Part shown: positions 11,057 to 23,090 of the stretch, piece after piece
Layout: every line of letters begins with the position of its first letter
Position numbering within the stretch: position 1 is the stretch's first letter
Source of the DNA: Larix kaempferi
Taxonomy: Eukaryota; Streptophyta; Pinopsida; Pinales; Pinaceae
DNA length: 64,000 bases
Reading direction: 5' to 3'
Assembly: GCA_027924585.1 (NCBI GenBank)
Contig: BSBM01000762.1
Location: forward strand, 9,334,501 to 9,398,500
Made by a program: the position numbers and the translations under genes
Notes under the pieces: model-generated
Told to the model about the DNA's origin: nothing
Database searches by the model: none
Seen by the model: the letters and a program-made list of their open reading frames with translations, nothing else

Positions 11057-14000
11057 ATGGAATACTCTTCTTCAAAGCCTATCCTCACCCCATTCAATTA
11101 TTTTGATTGGAAAGATGATATGGAGATCATATTACGTTCAAAAGGATACTACCGAGTCACTCTTGGTCTTGAATTGGAGCCAAACAATGTGGCAGAAAGA
11201 ACCAAACACTACAATAAGCTTGATGAAGCTTACGGTCTACTTTGTCTCTCCATCTCCAAAGATCTTCACTTCCATCTAAGCGGATTGAAGACTCCAAAGG
11301 CCATATGGGAGCAACTTGAGACACTATTCGGCAAGCAGGATGAGCTTAGGGCTTTTCAATTAGAGAATGAATTGATTGGCCTTAATCCTGAAAATTTCGA
11401 GACCATCAATGAATTCTTCACAAAATTCAAGAACTTGAACTTGCAATTGAAGAACAGTGGTGTTATCAAAGAGGATAAGCAGTTGATCCTCTCCATTCTA
11501 AGCAAGCTTGGGAAAGATTATTCGGTATTTGTCTCCACTTTCAATTCCGGTCGGCTAACTACCCCGAATTGGAAGATGCCTACCTTGAATGCCTTCATTG
11601 AGTCCGTTACGAAAGAGCATGACAAGTTGATTCAAATGGGGTCCATAAGCTCCAAAGATTCAGCCCTATTTGTTCAAGGACCCAAGATTTCGAATGGTAA
11701 AGGAAAGCTAAAGAAGGAGAAGCCCAAATTCGAGCCTCACAAGCAAAAAGACAAAGGCAAGCAAACGGATGCACCATCCAGTTCGAAATCCAAGCAAAAG
11801 GGCAAAGAAGGTAACCAAAAATCTAAATGTACTTATTGTAACCGTGGCTTTCATCCCGAAAGTTCATGTATGAAGAAGACTATAGATCAAATGGCCCTCC
11901 TTTTGGAAAAGAACAACATAACCCTTCCTGACGGTGCAAGGAAGAAGGATCGGAATGACGATCATGAAAGAGGACAAGCACTCATGGCAACGGTTTCGAA
12001 GCCCACTCTCTTGATAGATTCGGGTGCATCAAATCATATGGCTGCAAATATTGATTCTTTTTCCTCATTCGATCCAAACAGCTCCATCCCCATCCATTTG
12101 GGAGATGACTCAAAAATTTCTTCAAAGGGCAAAGGTACGATTCATGTAGATCATGGATGCTTTCAGAATGTTCTCTATGTGCCTTCCTTAGCTTCGAATC
12201 TCCTTTCTGTTTATCAAATGACACATACTGGTGATCCAAAGAAAGTCACATTCAGCCCTAATACAGTTGAAATTTCTGATATCAAAAGTGGAAGACTAGT
12301 TGCGGTTGGAAAGGCAAACCACACTGCAAAATGTTATGAGTTTTCGCACTTTATTCCGCTTGCAAAGCCCACTGCTCTTCGCACACATGGTAATGAGGTT
12401 AGTAGGCTTTGGCATGAAAGATTTGGACATCTAAATTATAAGTATTTGCTGCTGCTATCAAATAAATCCATGGTTGATGGGCTGCCACAACTCCGTTCCT
12501 CGAAGGGAATATGCACCGGTTGCATTATTGGGAAGCACCCCGAGCACAGATTCGACCGCGGCAAGGCTAGCAGAGCCTCTACTATTTTGGGATTGATCCA
12601 TTCTGATATCAGCGGTCCGCTGCCCCATATGTCATTAAATGGTTCAAGGTATGTTTTGACATTTATTGATGATTATTCTCGCTTTACATGGGTATTCTTT
12701 CTCAAAAACAAGTCAGAAGTGCTTGGAAAATTCAAGGATTTTAAGGCTTCTGTTGAGACCACCACTGAGAGCAAGATCAAAGCTCTTAGATCTGATAATG
12801 GTGGGGAATATATCAAGTCCGAGTTGCTGCAACTTTGTGCCCAAAGCGGAATCAAGATCCAACATACAGTTCCCTACACACCCCAGCAGAACGGTGTAGC
12901 GGAAAGGAAAAACCGGTCACTGAAAGAGATGGCTACATGCATGATTGAATCAAAAGGTTTGGCTGCAAATCTTTGGGCTGAAGCAATCAATGTTGCTGCA
13001 TATATACAGAACCGAGTTCCACATTCATCCGTGAAAGGTATGACTCCTTTCGAAGCATTCTTTGGTCACAAACCGGATGTGTCAAATTTGAGAGTTTTTG
13101 GCTCTACTGCATGGGCTAGAATTCCTTCTGAGAAGAGACGAGCTTTGGATCCACAAAGTATCGAGTGCATATTGATAGGATATGGGGAAGAATCAAAAGC
13201 ATATAAACTCATGGATATCAGATCTAAAAAGATATTCATAGAGCGCAGTGTGCAGTTTGAAGAACCGCTTCAAGAATTGCAACTAGTTGAGGAGAAAACT
13301 GCCGATTCACCGCCTTCACCAGAAGAAGATTCGAGCAGCGATAATGAAGGTATGAGTTCTGATATTTCTGATATTGTAGCAGCATATGATGATCATGACA
13401 TATCAGGTTCGGAATCCGACCATTCAGATCTCCCTCAGTTACCAAAGTGGGCCCAAAATACTCTACAATCTGCTGGTTCTAGTCTTGGAAATCCTGCTGA
13501 TCCGAGACGAACAAGAGGAGACTTTCAAAGGGCAGGTATGGCTCTTTCTATTGCTGATCCATTTCTTCCTGAGATTTGTTATTTGATGGCTGGTTCAGAT
13601 CCCCAATCATATTATTCAGCCCATCGAGATCCGAGATGGAAAGATGCCATGGATGAAGAGTACAGTTCTCTTCAAAAGAACAATACATGGGAGCTAGTTT
13701 CTCTTCCACCTGGAAGAAAATTAGTGAAGTGTAAATGGGTCTACCGTACTAAAGTTGCTGCTGATGGCACTATCAGCAAATATAAAGCAAGGTTGGTGGC
13801 AAAAGGTTTTTCCCAAGTCCAAGGAGTGGACTACACAGAGACCTTTGCACCGGTTGCAAAGATGGATTCCATCCGCCTTGTTTTAGCTATTGCCGCATCC
13901 AAGCACTGGGAGGTGCATCACATGGATGTGAAGAGTGCATTTTTACATGGAGACCTTGCTGAAGAAGTCTATATGCAGCAACCAGAGGGTTATACATCAG

Positions 14001-15133
14001 ATCCATCATTGGTTTGCAGATTGAAGAAGTCTTTGTACGGGTTAAAACAGGCCCCAAGAGCTTGGTACGCAAAGATGGACTCCTTCCTTCTTTCTCAGAA
14101 TTTCCAAAGATGCAAATCTGATCCGAATGTCTATCTTCAGCGAGTTAAAGGTAATTTGTTGGTTATTGTACTTTATGTTGATGATCTGCTTATTACTGGT
14201 AGCACACTTACTTCAATAAACAAGCTAAAAACTGCCTTAAATCTAGCTTTTGACATGAGCGATTTGGGCTTGCTGAGTCACTTTTTGGGCTTGGAGATAG
14301 CTCAAAATTTCGATGGGATCACTATATCTCAGCAAAAATATGCTTCCGACCTGTTATTGAAGTTTAATATGGCTGAATGTAAGGCAGCCCCGTTCCCATT
14401 CCTCTCAGGAATCAGTCTTGAGGAGGGAGATTCCACACCGCTTGCAGATTGCAGTATGTATCGACAGTTGATTGGTTCACTACTTTATTTGACACACTCT
14501 AGGCCTGACATCTCATATGCCGTGAGTGCCGTGTCAAGATATATGCAGCAGCCCCATGAGCTTCATTGGCGAGCAGCCAAGCGGATCTTGCAGTATGTGC
14601 AAGGTACGAGACAGTTTGGCATACATTATGCTGCAGATTCTGAGCTAGATTTCATTGGTTTTACTGATTCAGATTGGGCAGGTGATAGCATTGATCGGAA
14701 GTCCACTTCCGGTTATGTTTTCATGATTGGTCATGGTGCTATTTGCTGGTCCAGCAAAAAGCAAGCAGCCATTGCACTTTCTTCAGCAGAGGCAGAGTAT
14801 CGAGGGGCAGTCAATGCCTGCATTCAGGCAGTTTGGTTGCAGGGTATTCTTTCCGAGTTTGGTTTTGGTGGCACTACTTCGACTGTCCTATTTTGTGACA
14901 ATCAAAGTGCTATCAAGATCTCCACAGATCCAGTTCAGCGGCAGAGGACCAAGCACATTGAGATTCATATGCATTACATTCGACAGTTGGTGCATGACCG
15001 CACCATCATTCTGCAATATTGCCCTACCGATGAGCAAATTGCAGACATCTTCACCAAGAGCTTCACTGAGAAGAAGTTCTCTTACCTCCGTTCACTGTTG
15101 GGGGTGAGTTCCATCATGGTGGAGACAGATTGA
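11057..15133 (+). CDS. E3 Copia gag-pol polyprotein (intact)
   Basis: A single frame of about 1,358 residues from MEYSSSKPILTPFNYFDW. Domains in order: gag capsid (about 1-230), zinc knuckle CX2CX4HX4C at about 258-271 (CTYCNRGFHPESSC), protease DSGAS at about 321, integrase with HHCC from about 453 and catalytic D517, D580 and E616 (D-X35-E for the last pair), RT with YVDD at about 1040, and RNase H with TDSDWAGD, SSAEAEYR and CDNQSAI. The order protease-integrase-RT-RNase H defines Ty1/copia. I chose the internal ATG at 11057 because it starts the usual gag; upstream Met codons at 10856 lie in the leader. No stop or frameshift is seen. Products would assemble particles, copy the RNA and integrate the cDNA. 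Confidence 0.96.
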   Translation: MEYSSSKPILTPFNYFDWKDDMEIILRSKGYYRVTLGLELEPNNVAERTKHYNKLDEAYGLLCLSISKDLHFHLSGLKTPKAIWEQLETLFGKQDELRAFQLENELIGLNPENFETINEFFTKFKNLNLQLKNSGVIKEDKQLILSILSKLGKDYSVFVSTFNSGRLTTPNWKMPTLNAFIESVTKEHDKLIQMGSISSKDSALFVQGPKISNGKGKLKKEKPKFEPHKQKDKGKQTDAPSSSKSKQKGKEGNQKSKCTYCNRGFHPESSCMKKTIDQMALLLEKNNITLPDGARKKDRNDDHERGQALMATVSKPTLLIDSGASNHMAANIDSFSSFDPNSSIPIHLGDDSKISSKGKGTIHVDHGCFQNVLYVPSLASNLLSVYQMTHTGDPKKVTFSPNTVEISDIKSGRLVAVGKANHTAKCYEFSHFIPLAKPTALRTHGNEVSRLWHERFGHLNYKYLLLLSNKSMVDGLPQLRSSKGICTGCIIGKHPEHRFDRGKASRASTILGLIHSDISGPLPHMSLNGSRYVLTFIDDYSRFTWVFFLKNKSEVLGKFKDFKASVETTTESKIKALRSDNGGEYIKSELLQLCAQSGIKIQHTVPYTPQQNGVAERKNRSLKEMATCMIESKGLAANLWAEAINVAAYIQNRVPHSSVKGMTPFEAFFGHKPDVSNLRVFGSTAWARIPSEKRRALDPQSIECILIGYGEESKAYKLMDIRSKKIFIERSVQFEEPLQELQLVEEKTADSPPSPEEDSSSDNEGMSSDISDIVAAYDDHDISGSESDHSDLPQLPKWAQNTLQSAGSSLGNPADPRRTRGDFQRAGMALSIADPFLPEICYLMAGSDPQSYYSAHRDPRWKDAMDEEYSSLQKNNTWELVSLPPGRKLVKCKWVYRTKVAADGTISKYKARLVAKGFSQVQGVDYTETFAPVAKMDSIRLVLAIAASKHWEVHHMDVKSAFLHGDLAEEVYMQQPEGYTSDPSLVCRLKKSLYGLKQAPRAWYAKMDSFLLSQNFQRCKSDPNVYLQRVKGNLLVIVLYVDDLLITGSTLTSINKLKTALNLAFDMSDLGLLSHFLGLEIAQNFDGITISQQKYASDLLLKFNMAECKAAPFPFLSGISLEEGDSTPLADCSMYRQLIGSLLYLTHSRPDISYAVSAVSRYMQQPHELHWRAAKRILQYVQGTRQFGIHYAADSELDFIGFTDSDWAGDSIDRKSTSGYVFMIGHGAICWSSKKQAAIALSSAEAEYRGAVNACIQAVWLQGILSEFGFGGTTSTVLFCDNQSAIKISTDPVQRQRTKHIEIHMHYIRQLVHDRTIILQYCPTDEQIADIFTKSFTEKKFSYLRSLLGVSSIMVETD

Positions 15134-15300
15134 TTCATTATTATGCTTTAGACTTGAGGGGGGGCTTTCTTCCCACTGGGTTTTCCCTCTTTCCTCACTT
15201 AGTTTATTTTTCAGCATTTTTTGGATTATTGTATTGGGGTGACCTTTGGTCTTAGTTACCAGGGCCCCACATTATTTTAGTTGGCACATCATAGTCTAGC

Positions 15301-15311
15301 TTGAGGGGGGG
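15301..15311 (+). other. E3 polypurine tract
   Basis: TTGAGGGGGGG lies directly before the 3' LTR, as expected for the primer of plus-strand DNA synthesis. A second similar tract (ACTTGAGGGGGGG) lies near 15152, just after the stop codon, and may be an extra or ancestral copy. The 15134-15300 stretch is otherwise an untranslated spacer. Confidence 0.85.
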
Positions 15312-16073
15312 TGTTCGGATATCCATCATCTATTTCGGGATACATATCTATTTTAGGATCATCTATTTCGGGATACATATCTACTTCAGGATCTTGCATG
15401 ATCTATTTCAGGATATGTAGTCCAGTCACCAGTTTGATGCCTCCAGCACCTTATCCACCTTCTTCTAGCACCCGGGAGCCACTTTCCACAGAGTTTTAGC
15501 CCTCCTAAGCTGAAAGGCGCCCTCTTCTCACCTACTGACTGAGAAGGGCGCACTTGCTCACCTACCACTGCAGATTCACTCCAGTTACATTCAGTTAGCT
15601 CCGATTCTGATTGATTTCACTCCGATTTCACTCCTGACTGACTGTTTCACCTCCGATTGACCTCCAGTTCGATTAGGTGACTTGCTCTGACTCCAGTTAG
15701 CCTCCCATGCGCCCCCACTGAGCCTCCAGATCCTATATCAGTGCTACACACTTCAGTTACATTTATTATGATCAGTTAGACTCAGCTTGACACCTGGATG
15801 ACTGTTTGTTGTGATTGATGAGCAACACCGATGATTGATGAGGACTCCTAGATTGAGTCAAGCTACTCCATTTCAGTGATTCGAATGCCTACTTAGTCAA
15901 TTCGAATTGCCATTGACATGGTTGGATTGTATTGTAATCTATTGTAATTCATTCACCCTTTCTGGGATAGAGAGCACTGCTGCATGTTTTTGCACAGTTT
16001 TGCACCATATCTTCTTATTCATCTGTTGTGACTGATTTATTTGTTCATTAGATCTGCTGTGACTAACTTTACA
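15312..16073 (+). repeat. E3 3' LTR
   Basis: 762 bp, starts TGTTCGGATATCC and ends CTAACTTTACA, then the target duplication CTGAG. It appears identical to the 5' LTR. Confidence 0.95.
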
Positions 16074-18020
16074 CTGAGTACCTTGCATGACGGTGGTTTC
16101 ATGCCTGGTGACGATATCAGGTTGAAAAGGCCTCTTGACACTAGTAATTATTTCTTTGATGATATATTTCCTTTTTTTGTTAAAGGCAAACCTACCCCAT
16201 GTAGATACCGTGCTGCCCCTGGATTGTGTGAAGGCTACAAGTGGAAACTTCTCAATAGGGATATCGACATCAAGGTCTTGAATACTTGGGATTTTAGGAC
16301 CAACATCCTCTTCTGCTTTCTTTAGTGCCTCCTCTCCTCCTGACTTTCTCAGTCTTTCATCCTTTTCTTGCTTAACAACTTCCTCCAACCTAATCCTCTC
16401 TTCCTGCTGAGCCCGTCTAGCTTCATCTTTGGTTGCGTGGTTTCTCTGGGTTTCTTCTTCTTGGAGTTTATCTTCTTGGGATTTTCTTTCCCTTTCCTCA
16501 AGTTTTTTCTGGATCTCCTCAACTTTTTGCATGAGTCTTTGTTCCTCACTAGAGAGAGCTTCAGTAGCTCCTAAGGTTTCCTTTTCTCAATGTTGTTCTG
16601 GTCCTTTGAGAATCACAGAACTGGAGCTAGCTCCATCTTTACCGTGTTGGAAAATTTGCAGCTCGGTCATATTACTAAATCCCCTGTATGTTTCCTCCTC
16701 TGAATCATAGTAATGTGCATATTCAAAGGGAGAATGTATTGTTTTGCAATGCTGGGCGACCTTACCTTGTCTATCATTTTTTTGAAAGATTCTTTCCCTG
16801 AAATGAAAACCCCTTAGTTCTGCTATAAAATCTTCTGCTGATGCAATATTGGAGAACTTATAAGCCCCCAAATAGAAGGGAAAAGGTGGAAAAGTAGCCT
16901 TCCTCCTGTTGTTCAATGTACCACCAATTCCATCTAGGAATACTTGTCGTACCGCCTCTTTGTGAACTATGTAGGCAGTGGCATACTTAGGCAAGATGTA
17001 TGGGGGTTTCGAGCCACCATACATTCTGATGTAGGTGCCATCCTTTGAAAAATAAAAGTCACCATATTTTTCTAGAACCGCCATGGAATTTTCTGATAGG
17101 AAATTAGGCTCTTCGTTAAACATTAGCTCATATACGGGCATGATGAATTCCTCACAAATGGTCTTGTAATGCCACATGTAGTTTTGTGCCCAAAATATTT
17201 GATATGCGGCATATACCAGGCCTTCGACCTGGTTCCAAATGCATCCTAGTTTTGGAAAGGGATGCATAGCCACAATACAGTCCACCAAATAAGATGGCAT
17301 GTAGAATTTTGACCTATTAGTTTCTAGCCCTTCTAGTGCAACAGTTATGGCTGATGCCAGACTTTCTGAAGTCATGTCAGCCCAATTGAAAATAGTTCCT
17401 CGGAAGGCTACATAATGGATAATGGGTACCCATTGAAGCATAAATATAGTTCCATCAGGTCTTCAAAATATTCTGCTCAAGATAAGAGAAATCATCCTTA
17501 AAGGAGGCCTCAGGTTTTGAACCTCATACTCTTCATTGTCCTTCTTCCTGAACTACTTGCCTGCGACGAGCAGCTTCCATGTCATTTCCAGGTTGTCCAT
17601 TTCGACCTGTGCTAACCATTCATCACTTAGGCACTGAGTTGGGTGAGGTAACTTATAAGCTGCTGAGACATAAGCAGGGGTGAAATATGCAAAGGAATCC
17701 TTTTTGCTATCTAAAAGAATTCGTGATTGGGCATCTGCATACTGTAAAATCCATCCGACTACCTCCGAACAAGGAAAGAGCTCAGGGTGGGTGGCTGCCT
17801 TTGATATGCATGATGTCCTGATGTTATGGTATAAGTATTCTTCTTCTAACAAGGCATCCAGGATTTCTTGATCCCTTATCATCCGATATAGGTCACCCCA
17901 TTGGACCCCCGGTGGTACACTTGTAATGCATTTAGTATCCTGAGAAGTGGTCTCAACCCTTGCATCTTTAGTGGATTCTGTGACGGTTGATTTAGATTTT
18001 CTTTTGCCACCTTTAACCAT

Positions 18021-18839
18021 TTTGATAATCCTGACCAATGAAAATACATAGGTAGACATAAGAAAGTATGACATGGTGTCAGCAACTTACTAGCATAAAT
18101 GCCAATCAATCCTTCTAGTTTGGTGCGTGCAACATAAACTGAACGCAGATTTCATTCATAATGACTACACTATGTTTAAGTAAATATTCATGTCAATGCG
18201 AATTCCTACGTATTCGTATAAAACTTGTCTATTTACGGGGCCACTATAATGCAAACATGAGCTAACGTAGTCCGAGTGTGCATGAGACCGATGTCCTTCC
18301 CGTAAGGGTGGACAAACTATTTTCAATCCTATGACACCAACGGTTCTAAGACGGGTTAAGGGTGGGATACGTTTCTTTTGATGATTTCTCAACAGGTGAG
18401 CAAAGTACTAAAACCTCCACTACTAGAAGAAAATGAGCTGAGTTCTTTCAGTAGGCTATGGGTATGGATCTTCTCAGGCCACAGTTAGTTTAGAAAAAAC
18501 ACAGTACATGGGTTTAAACGATAAAAAATGGGACCATAGAACCTAAATTGATGAGAGAAAACCACTACACATTATCCTTAGCAAGGTACTAACCTGTTAG
18601 AAGCTGAACGTTGATGCTACAACTAAACCAGTGAACCTAGAGTAGGTGTGTGCAATCTCGAATGGAATGGGGTGAGCCTTCCAACCAATGGAGATTATGA
18701 AAATCCTAACGGGATTAATGCCCTATATAAAACCCTTGACGGGTGTGAGCCATTAATAAGGTAGGTGTGCAATAAAACGAGGTTAATTAAGGCGTACGGA
18801 AAAAGTTCAAATCCAAAGTTTCTGTATTAAAAGCAACCG
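18021..18839 (-). other. U3 spacer upstream of ORFX copy A (no gene found)
   Basis: Lies between the ORFX start and the repeat array. Only short chance frames are present. A plus-strand TATATAAAA occurs near 18723 and could serve an antisense transcript. The corresponding segments in E2 (52509-53460 and 62379-63310) are very similar to each other but too diverged from this one to align by eye. Confidence 0.4.
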
Positions 18840-19335
18840 TTGAAAATGGTAGGAGATGGCTAAGTGCTCCACCATTACAGAAAGAATATCTGAGCTTGCC
18901 TGCCATCACGGAGAGGTTACTTGAGTTTTCCCACCAAGGGGACCTACGAAGTTGCAAGACGGAAAGTTTTAGGCAAGTCTATCCGCTTTTGCAGAAAAGA
19001 TAGGTGAGTTATTCCAGGTTTGCGGGTGAGTTGCGATATCTCAAACGAAATCGTTTATCAAAAAGGAAAATGACTGATTCCTCCGTTGTTGCGGAAGGAA
19101 TTTCACAAGTTCTTCCACTGTTTTGGAAAAGATGTCTTAACTCTCCCACCATGTCAGACTCATTTTTCTAACTCCGCCGTTGCGGAAGACTTGCACGAGT
19201 TTCCCCGTTGTTGCGGCAGACTTGTGTGAGTTTCCCCACCGTTGCAGCAGAGTTAAGCGAGTTTCCCCACCGTTGCGACAGACTTTGGTGAACTTTTACC
19301 TCCATTTCAGGAAGACTCATCCGCAACGTGAGAAA
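18840..19335 (-). repeat. 31-bp tandem repeats in U3 of E1 3' LTR
   Basis: Degenerate units are clearest at 19170-19300, where the 31-bp period is exact (for example CCGTTGTTGCGGCAGAC then TTGTGTGAGTTTCC). Many units contain a short dyad of the TCCG...CGGA kind. The same 31-bp period and position in the LTR recur in E2 at 53470-53990 and 63340-63865. It may be a U3 enhancer array; that role is inferred from position only. Confidence 0.65.
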
Positions 19336-19536
19336 AATAACTCAAAATCTCTATCGTCGTGCCTCGGAACTTTGAGATTTACTTAGACAAAAGGGTGAAG
19401 ATAAATTTAAAAGTGAAGCAAGCAAAAAAAAAGACGAAGTAAGGAAAATCTCTAATGGCCTTAGACTCTTAGAAACACTTCTTCTTAAAAGAACAAGAGG
19501 GACTCCACTTTTTTTCAAAAATTTTGGGGGGGGGGG

Positions 19537-20591
19537 TGTTGTGGGAAAAATGCACCTATAGTTCAGGGGAGAAACTACCAACTTACGGTGATAAAGATAG
19601 ACTTACAAGCATTCTGCAAGTACAACAAATAAATGAAGAGATTAGGGTTTAGACATGTAGGCACCTCATTCAGAAGGTTGATCCTAGCTTTGCCTCCCTT
19701 GCTCTTCAATGCTTATCTAGTGTTGCAATGCCCAGACCTGCAAAACAACTTGATACCTTTCTCAAACACATTTGACTACACATATAAGACTGATATTCAT
19801 AATAGAAGAAGACATCAAATGATAAACAAACTGTAATCAAATCTGAGACACATTAATAGGTCATATTTGGAAAGAGAAGAATGTCTGATCCTTATTGATG
19901 AATGAAAGCAAGTACATAAAGTTATACCTTCCTTCAAGCTTGGCACTTCACGAAACCTAGATTCAAGGTCTCCTGCTTCTGTTCTCCAAGGATTCCAGTC
20001 TCTAATCAACTGTGCTAGGGCTTACCAAAACTGAAGCACAAGAGAGGGGGATGAGGGTCTCCATTCCTCCAGCATAACTTTGTAATTGGGCTTAGTTCCC
20101 TCACATGGCCCTTCTACCCTCCTTATATAGTTAGTGAGGAAGAGGAAAAGAAGTTATAACCACTCAAGAGGTTTCCCAACCAACTTAACTTACTCGAATT
20201 TCAAGATTTTGACCAAAATAGGGGTATACGCTACTCTACAGTAGACAAAGTCGTGTACACACGCTACTATTTCAACAGTGGAGTCGCGCTCAGTAGGGTA
20301 TACATGCTACTATCATGCCTGTGTACCAGCGCTCATATCGAAAAATGGCCAAAAACAGGCTTTTCTGCTCATTTTCAGGAGATGGTTTGGTATGGAAAAA
20401 TGTTCCTAAGGGTCATATACATCAAATGGGTCAAGAATGAGGTAATTTCAATCATTTTTAGTGTCCCAAATGACTCCTCCATCCACAAATGTCCTATTGT
20501 GTGACTGAACTTGATCTCAAGAAATGTCGTCATGCGACCAAGGGAAGCAAGTGTCGTCACGGATGGAGAGGTGTCATTTCAAGCTATAACA
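19537..20591 (-). repeat. E4 3' LTR
   Basis: Starts TGTTGTGGG and ends GCTATAACA in plus orientation (TGTT...AACA). It matches 27750-28804 base for base in length and closely in sequence, with scattered point differences (a few percent by eye), so E4 is older than E3. Confidence 0.9.
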
Positions 20592-20601
20592 AATGCCCCC
20601 T
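20592..20601 (-). other. E4 polypurine tract
   Basis: The minus strand reads AGGGGGCATT directly before the 3' LTR start TGTTATAGC, in the expected place for a polypurine primer. Confidence 0.6.
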
Positions 20602-21884
20602 AATGTATGAGTTCAGAGGGAGTGCGGGAAACGATGGCTGAAATACATTATAAATAACAAAGAGTTGAATCATGGAGGAACTGAAGAAACCAAGAATCAT
20701 AGGCTCAAATGAAGTACCTGAAAGCAAAGGCAATGTCAGACAAACTTATCCTAGGGGTAACTATCCATGTTCAAATGGTGGAACATGACCTCCAAGAGGA
20801 TACAATAATGATCCAAAATACTGATGCATCTATCATGGCCACTAAAATACAAGCATGGATCCATGAGGAACATAAGTGTAAACATAGCCACATAAACACA
20901 AGGTGGATCTATGTCAAAATTGGAGAACATAGCCATAGAGAACAAGCTGGATCTATGTCTCATCAAGAGCCCAAAAAGAGTGTGGCTCAGTCTTGCACAA
21001 CTTGGGCGATAACATAAATGAGGTGATGCTATCGAGGATCCCAAGGTCTTCATCGAAAAACAACCCAAGGTACAAACCTATCCATGCGAATAAATGAGTT
21101 GATGTCGCACATGGGAGGTATCGTTTGATTATCAGTCATTGATGTATACCGTTAACAAATGCGAGGGTGTCCACCAATAATGGAAATGGAACCCAAGGTA
21201 CCTAGTACATTCAAACAAGTGCGAATAAGTGGTCTTGCCGTCGAACACTTGAAGAATCCATCGGATAGGAGACGTTGATGTATTCCCATCTATCCAATAG
21301 CAAGGGAAACTGCCACTAATGACTGCAATCCCCAAGGTACTAACCGAAACTCTAAACTTCATTCCCAGAGCACAATGAGATGAAGTTGATGGGAAGAAGT
21401 CTGTTGGAAGGGAGGCCTTAATGCCTCCTCCATCATCCAACACGAGGGACACTCAAAAGGTATGAGCTGATTTGGAGTAGGATTGAACACAAGATGAAAC
21501 ATACTGACACCAAGGAATGGCCGACACATGAGGTCAAGGAAACTGCAGAATGGCCGACACAGGTGATATCCTTGAACAGTGAGCATGACACAAGAGTGAC
21601 TTAGGTAGCTTTGAACACAAAAGGATCACGACACAAGTCTGCAATGTAGGAGACATTAACAGATTCTCCATATGATTGGAAGACTAACCAAACGGAGGAG
21701 TAAGAACTCTGAGATCAAGTTTACCCTATGGCCAACACTTATAACCCAACTTGTTTGGTAGAATCAAAACAGGTGCTTTGTTCAAGAAAATAGTTGATTT
21801 GCTGCCATCATATTGAAAGATGTTTTAACATTCTTCCCTTCCCTTTCCTTTTTCATTTTTTAACGATTTTGACAAAGAACTAAA
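20602..21884 (-). other. E4 3' untranslated region (no recognised gene)
   Basis: Between the polypurine tract and the minisatellite-like block. Short frames occur on both strands, for example 20709-21017 (plus) and 21586-21132 (minus), but none matches a family I know, and short direct repeats (GGATCTATGTC and variants near 20900-20960) explain part of the openness. Confidence 0.45.
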
Positions 21885-22800
21885 GCATGCTCGATGGTAT
21901 TTTCATATTTAAGGAGTCTGAAAAACCTAGAAGAAAACTCCATACACCTATCCGTGGATTTTATATCGAGCCCGGATTGGTCTGTGCTCAGCGGTGTTTT
22001 CTTGCTTATAGAGTTGAAAAACTAAAACAGTCCTCTATACACCTATCCATGGATTTTATATCGAGCCCGGATTGGTATGTGCTCGGCTTGGTGTTTTCAC
22101 ATTTCGAGAGTCTGAAAACCCTAAAGACGACTCCAAAGGTCCTTTTTTGTAAAGTTAGTCTCTTTCCCCGAAAAAGTGTAAAATGATGGAAGAAGAAATC
22201 TTCTAGCACATACAAGAGTATACCTAGAGTATACCTTTTCCGTAAATTATCCACCAAGGCCCGGAAAAGGGGTAATTCTATACCTAAGTGGATGTCGGTT
22301 CAGTTATTTTAACGAGCCCGAAAATACAACTATGCTCGACAAACTTTTCCTATTTAAGGAGTCTGAAAAGGGCTTAAAAGAACTCCATAGGGATCTTTTC
22401 CGTAACCGTTTAACGAGTCCGGAAAAGTAAACTCATGACCTCCTTACTGTTTTTAACGAGCTCAAAGGAGATAGGAAAATGCTCATAACTTCCTTACTGT
22501 TTTTAACGAGCTCGAAGTGAAGATGAAAGAAATGCTCGTAGCCTCCTTACTGTTTTTAACGAGCTCGAAGGAAAGGTGGAAGACTGCTCGTAACCTACTT
22601 ACTGTTTTTAACGAGCTCGAAGTAAAAGAAGAATGCTCGAAACCTACTTACTATTTTTAACGAGATTGAAGTGAAGGAAAAAGAATTCTCGAAACCTACT
22701 TACTGTTTTTAACGAGCTCGAAGTAAAAGAAGAATGCTCAAAACCTACTTATTATTTTTAACGAGATCGAAGTAAAAGAAGAATGCTCGCAATGGGAGAA
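21885..22800 (-). repeat. E4 tandem repeats (about 110-bp and about 58-bp units)
   Basis: At 21892-22110 a unit of about 110 bp containing GGATTTTATATCGAGCCCGG occurs twice. At about 22430-22790 a unit of about 58 bp built on CTTACTGTTTTTAACGAGCT recurs about seven times with small changes. Such 3' arrays are common in plant Ty3/gypsy elements. No coding role is seen. Confidence 0.75.
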
Positions 22801-23090
22801 GACGAGTGTCAGGGACATGCAAAACTAGATCCAAGCGCATGGAACAAAGCTATGCCTAATGAAAGGAACATGAGAAAGATAAGGACACTCAGGGTGTGTC
22901 TCCTCTAGGTAAAAGGTGTCAAATTGCGAAGGAAAAAAAATACATGGCTTAGCGGAAATGAGATCAGATATGGAGGCTTATACAACGAGCTAAAAGCGTG
23001 GAAGCTGGCATCGAGCTCATTAGCGCAAGCAGGATCATAACAGATGCATATGCAACTTCAACACAAAGATGGGAGCCTTATCAGGGATGG

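Larger units (their letters stand above)
9874..16073 (+). mobile_element. E3: complete, young Ty1/copia element
   Basis: A 6.2-kb plus-strand Copia element with two 762-bp LTRs that look identical, an initiator tRNA-Met primer site, one uninterrupted gag-pol frame and a G-rich polypurine tract. The target duplication CTGAG is perfect (9869-9873 and 16074-16078). It sits inside a codon region of ORFX copy A, opposite to it in orientation. Identical LTRs and an open frame point to very recent insertion, so this may be an active copy. Confidence 0.97.
8636..18020 (-). pseudogene. ORFX copy A: LTR-encoded unknown protein, split by Copia
   Basis: Sense with gag-pol. With E3 and its duplication removed, the frame is about 3,180 bp, start codon at 18020 (MVKGGKRKSKS) and stop at 8636-8638. 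The N-terminal part (18020-17553) has VQWGDLYRMIRDQ, ELFPCSEVVGWIL and CLSDEWL. The middle (17441-16587) has an aromatic-rich globular region (LPKYATAYIVHKEAVRQVFL, GIGGTLNNRRKATFPPFPFY). A basic and acidic coiled coil follows (16532-16074: EEIQKKLEERERKSQ). After the Copia insertion a long coiled coil continues (9873-8936), then a short C-terminal tail. Several frameshifts and stops separate the pieces. I do not recognise the family. The basic start could be a nuclear signal, which is only a guess. Confidence 0.6.

Noticed and set aside
14727-15107. 126-residue plus frame
   Set aside because: Out-of-frame shadow of the intact Copia polyprotein.
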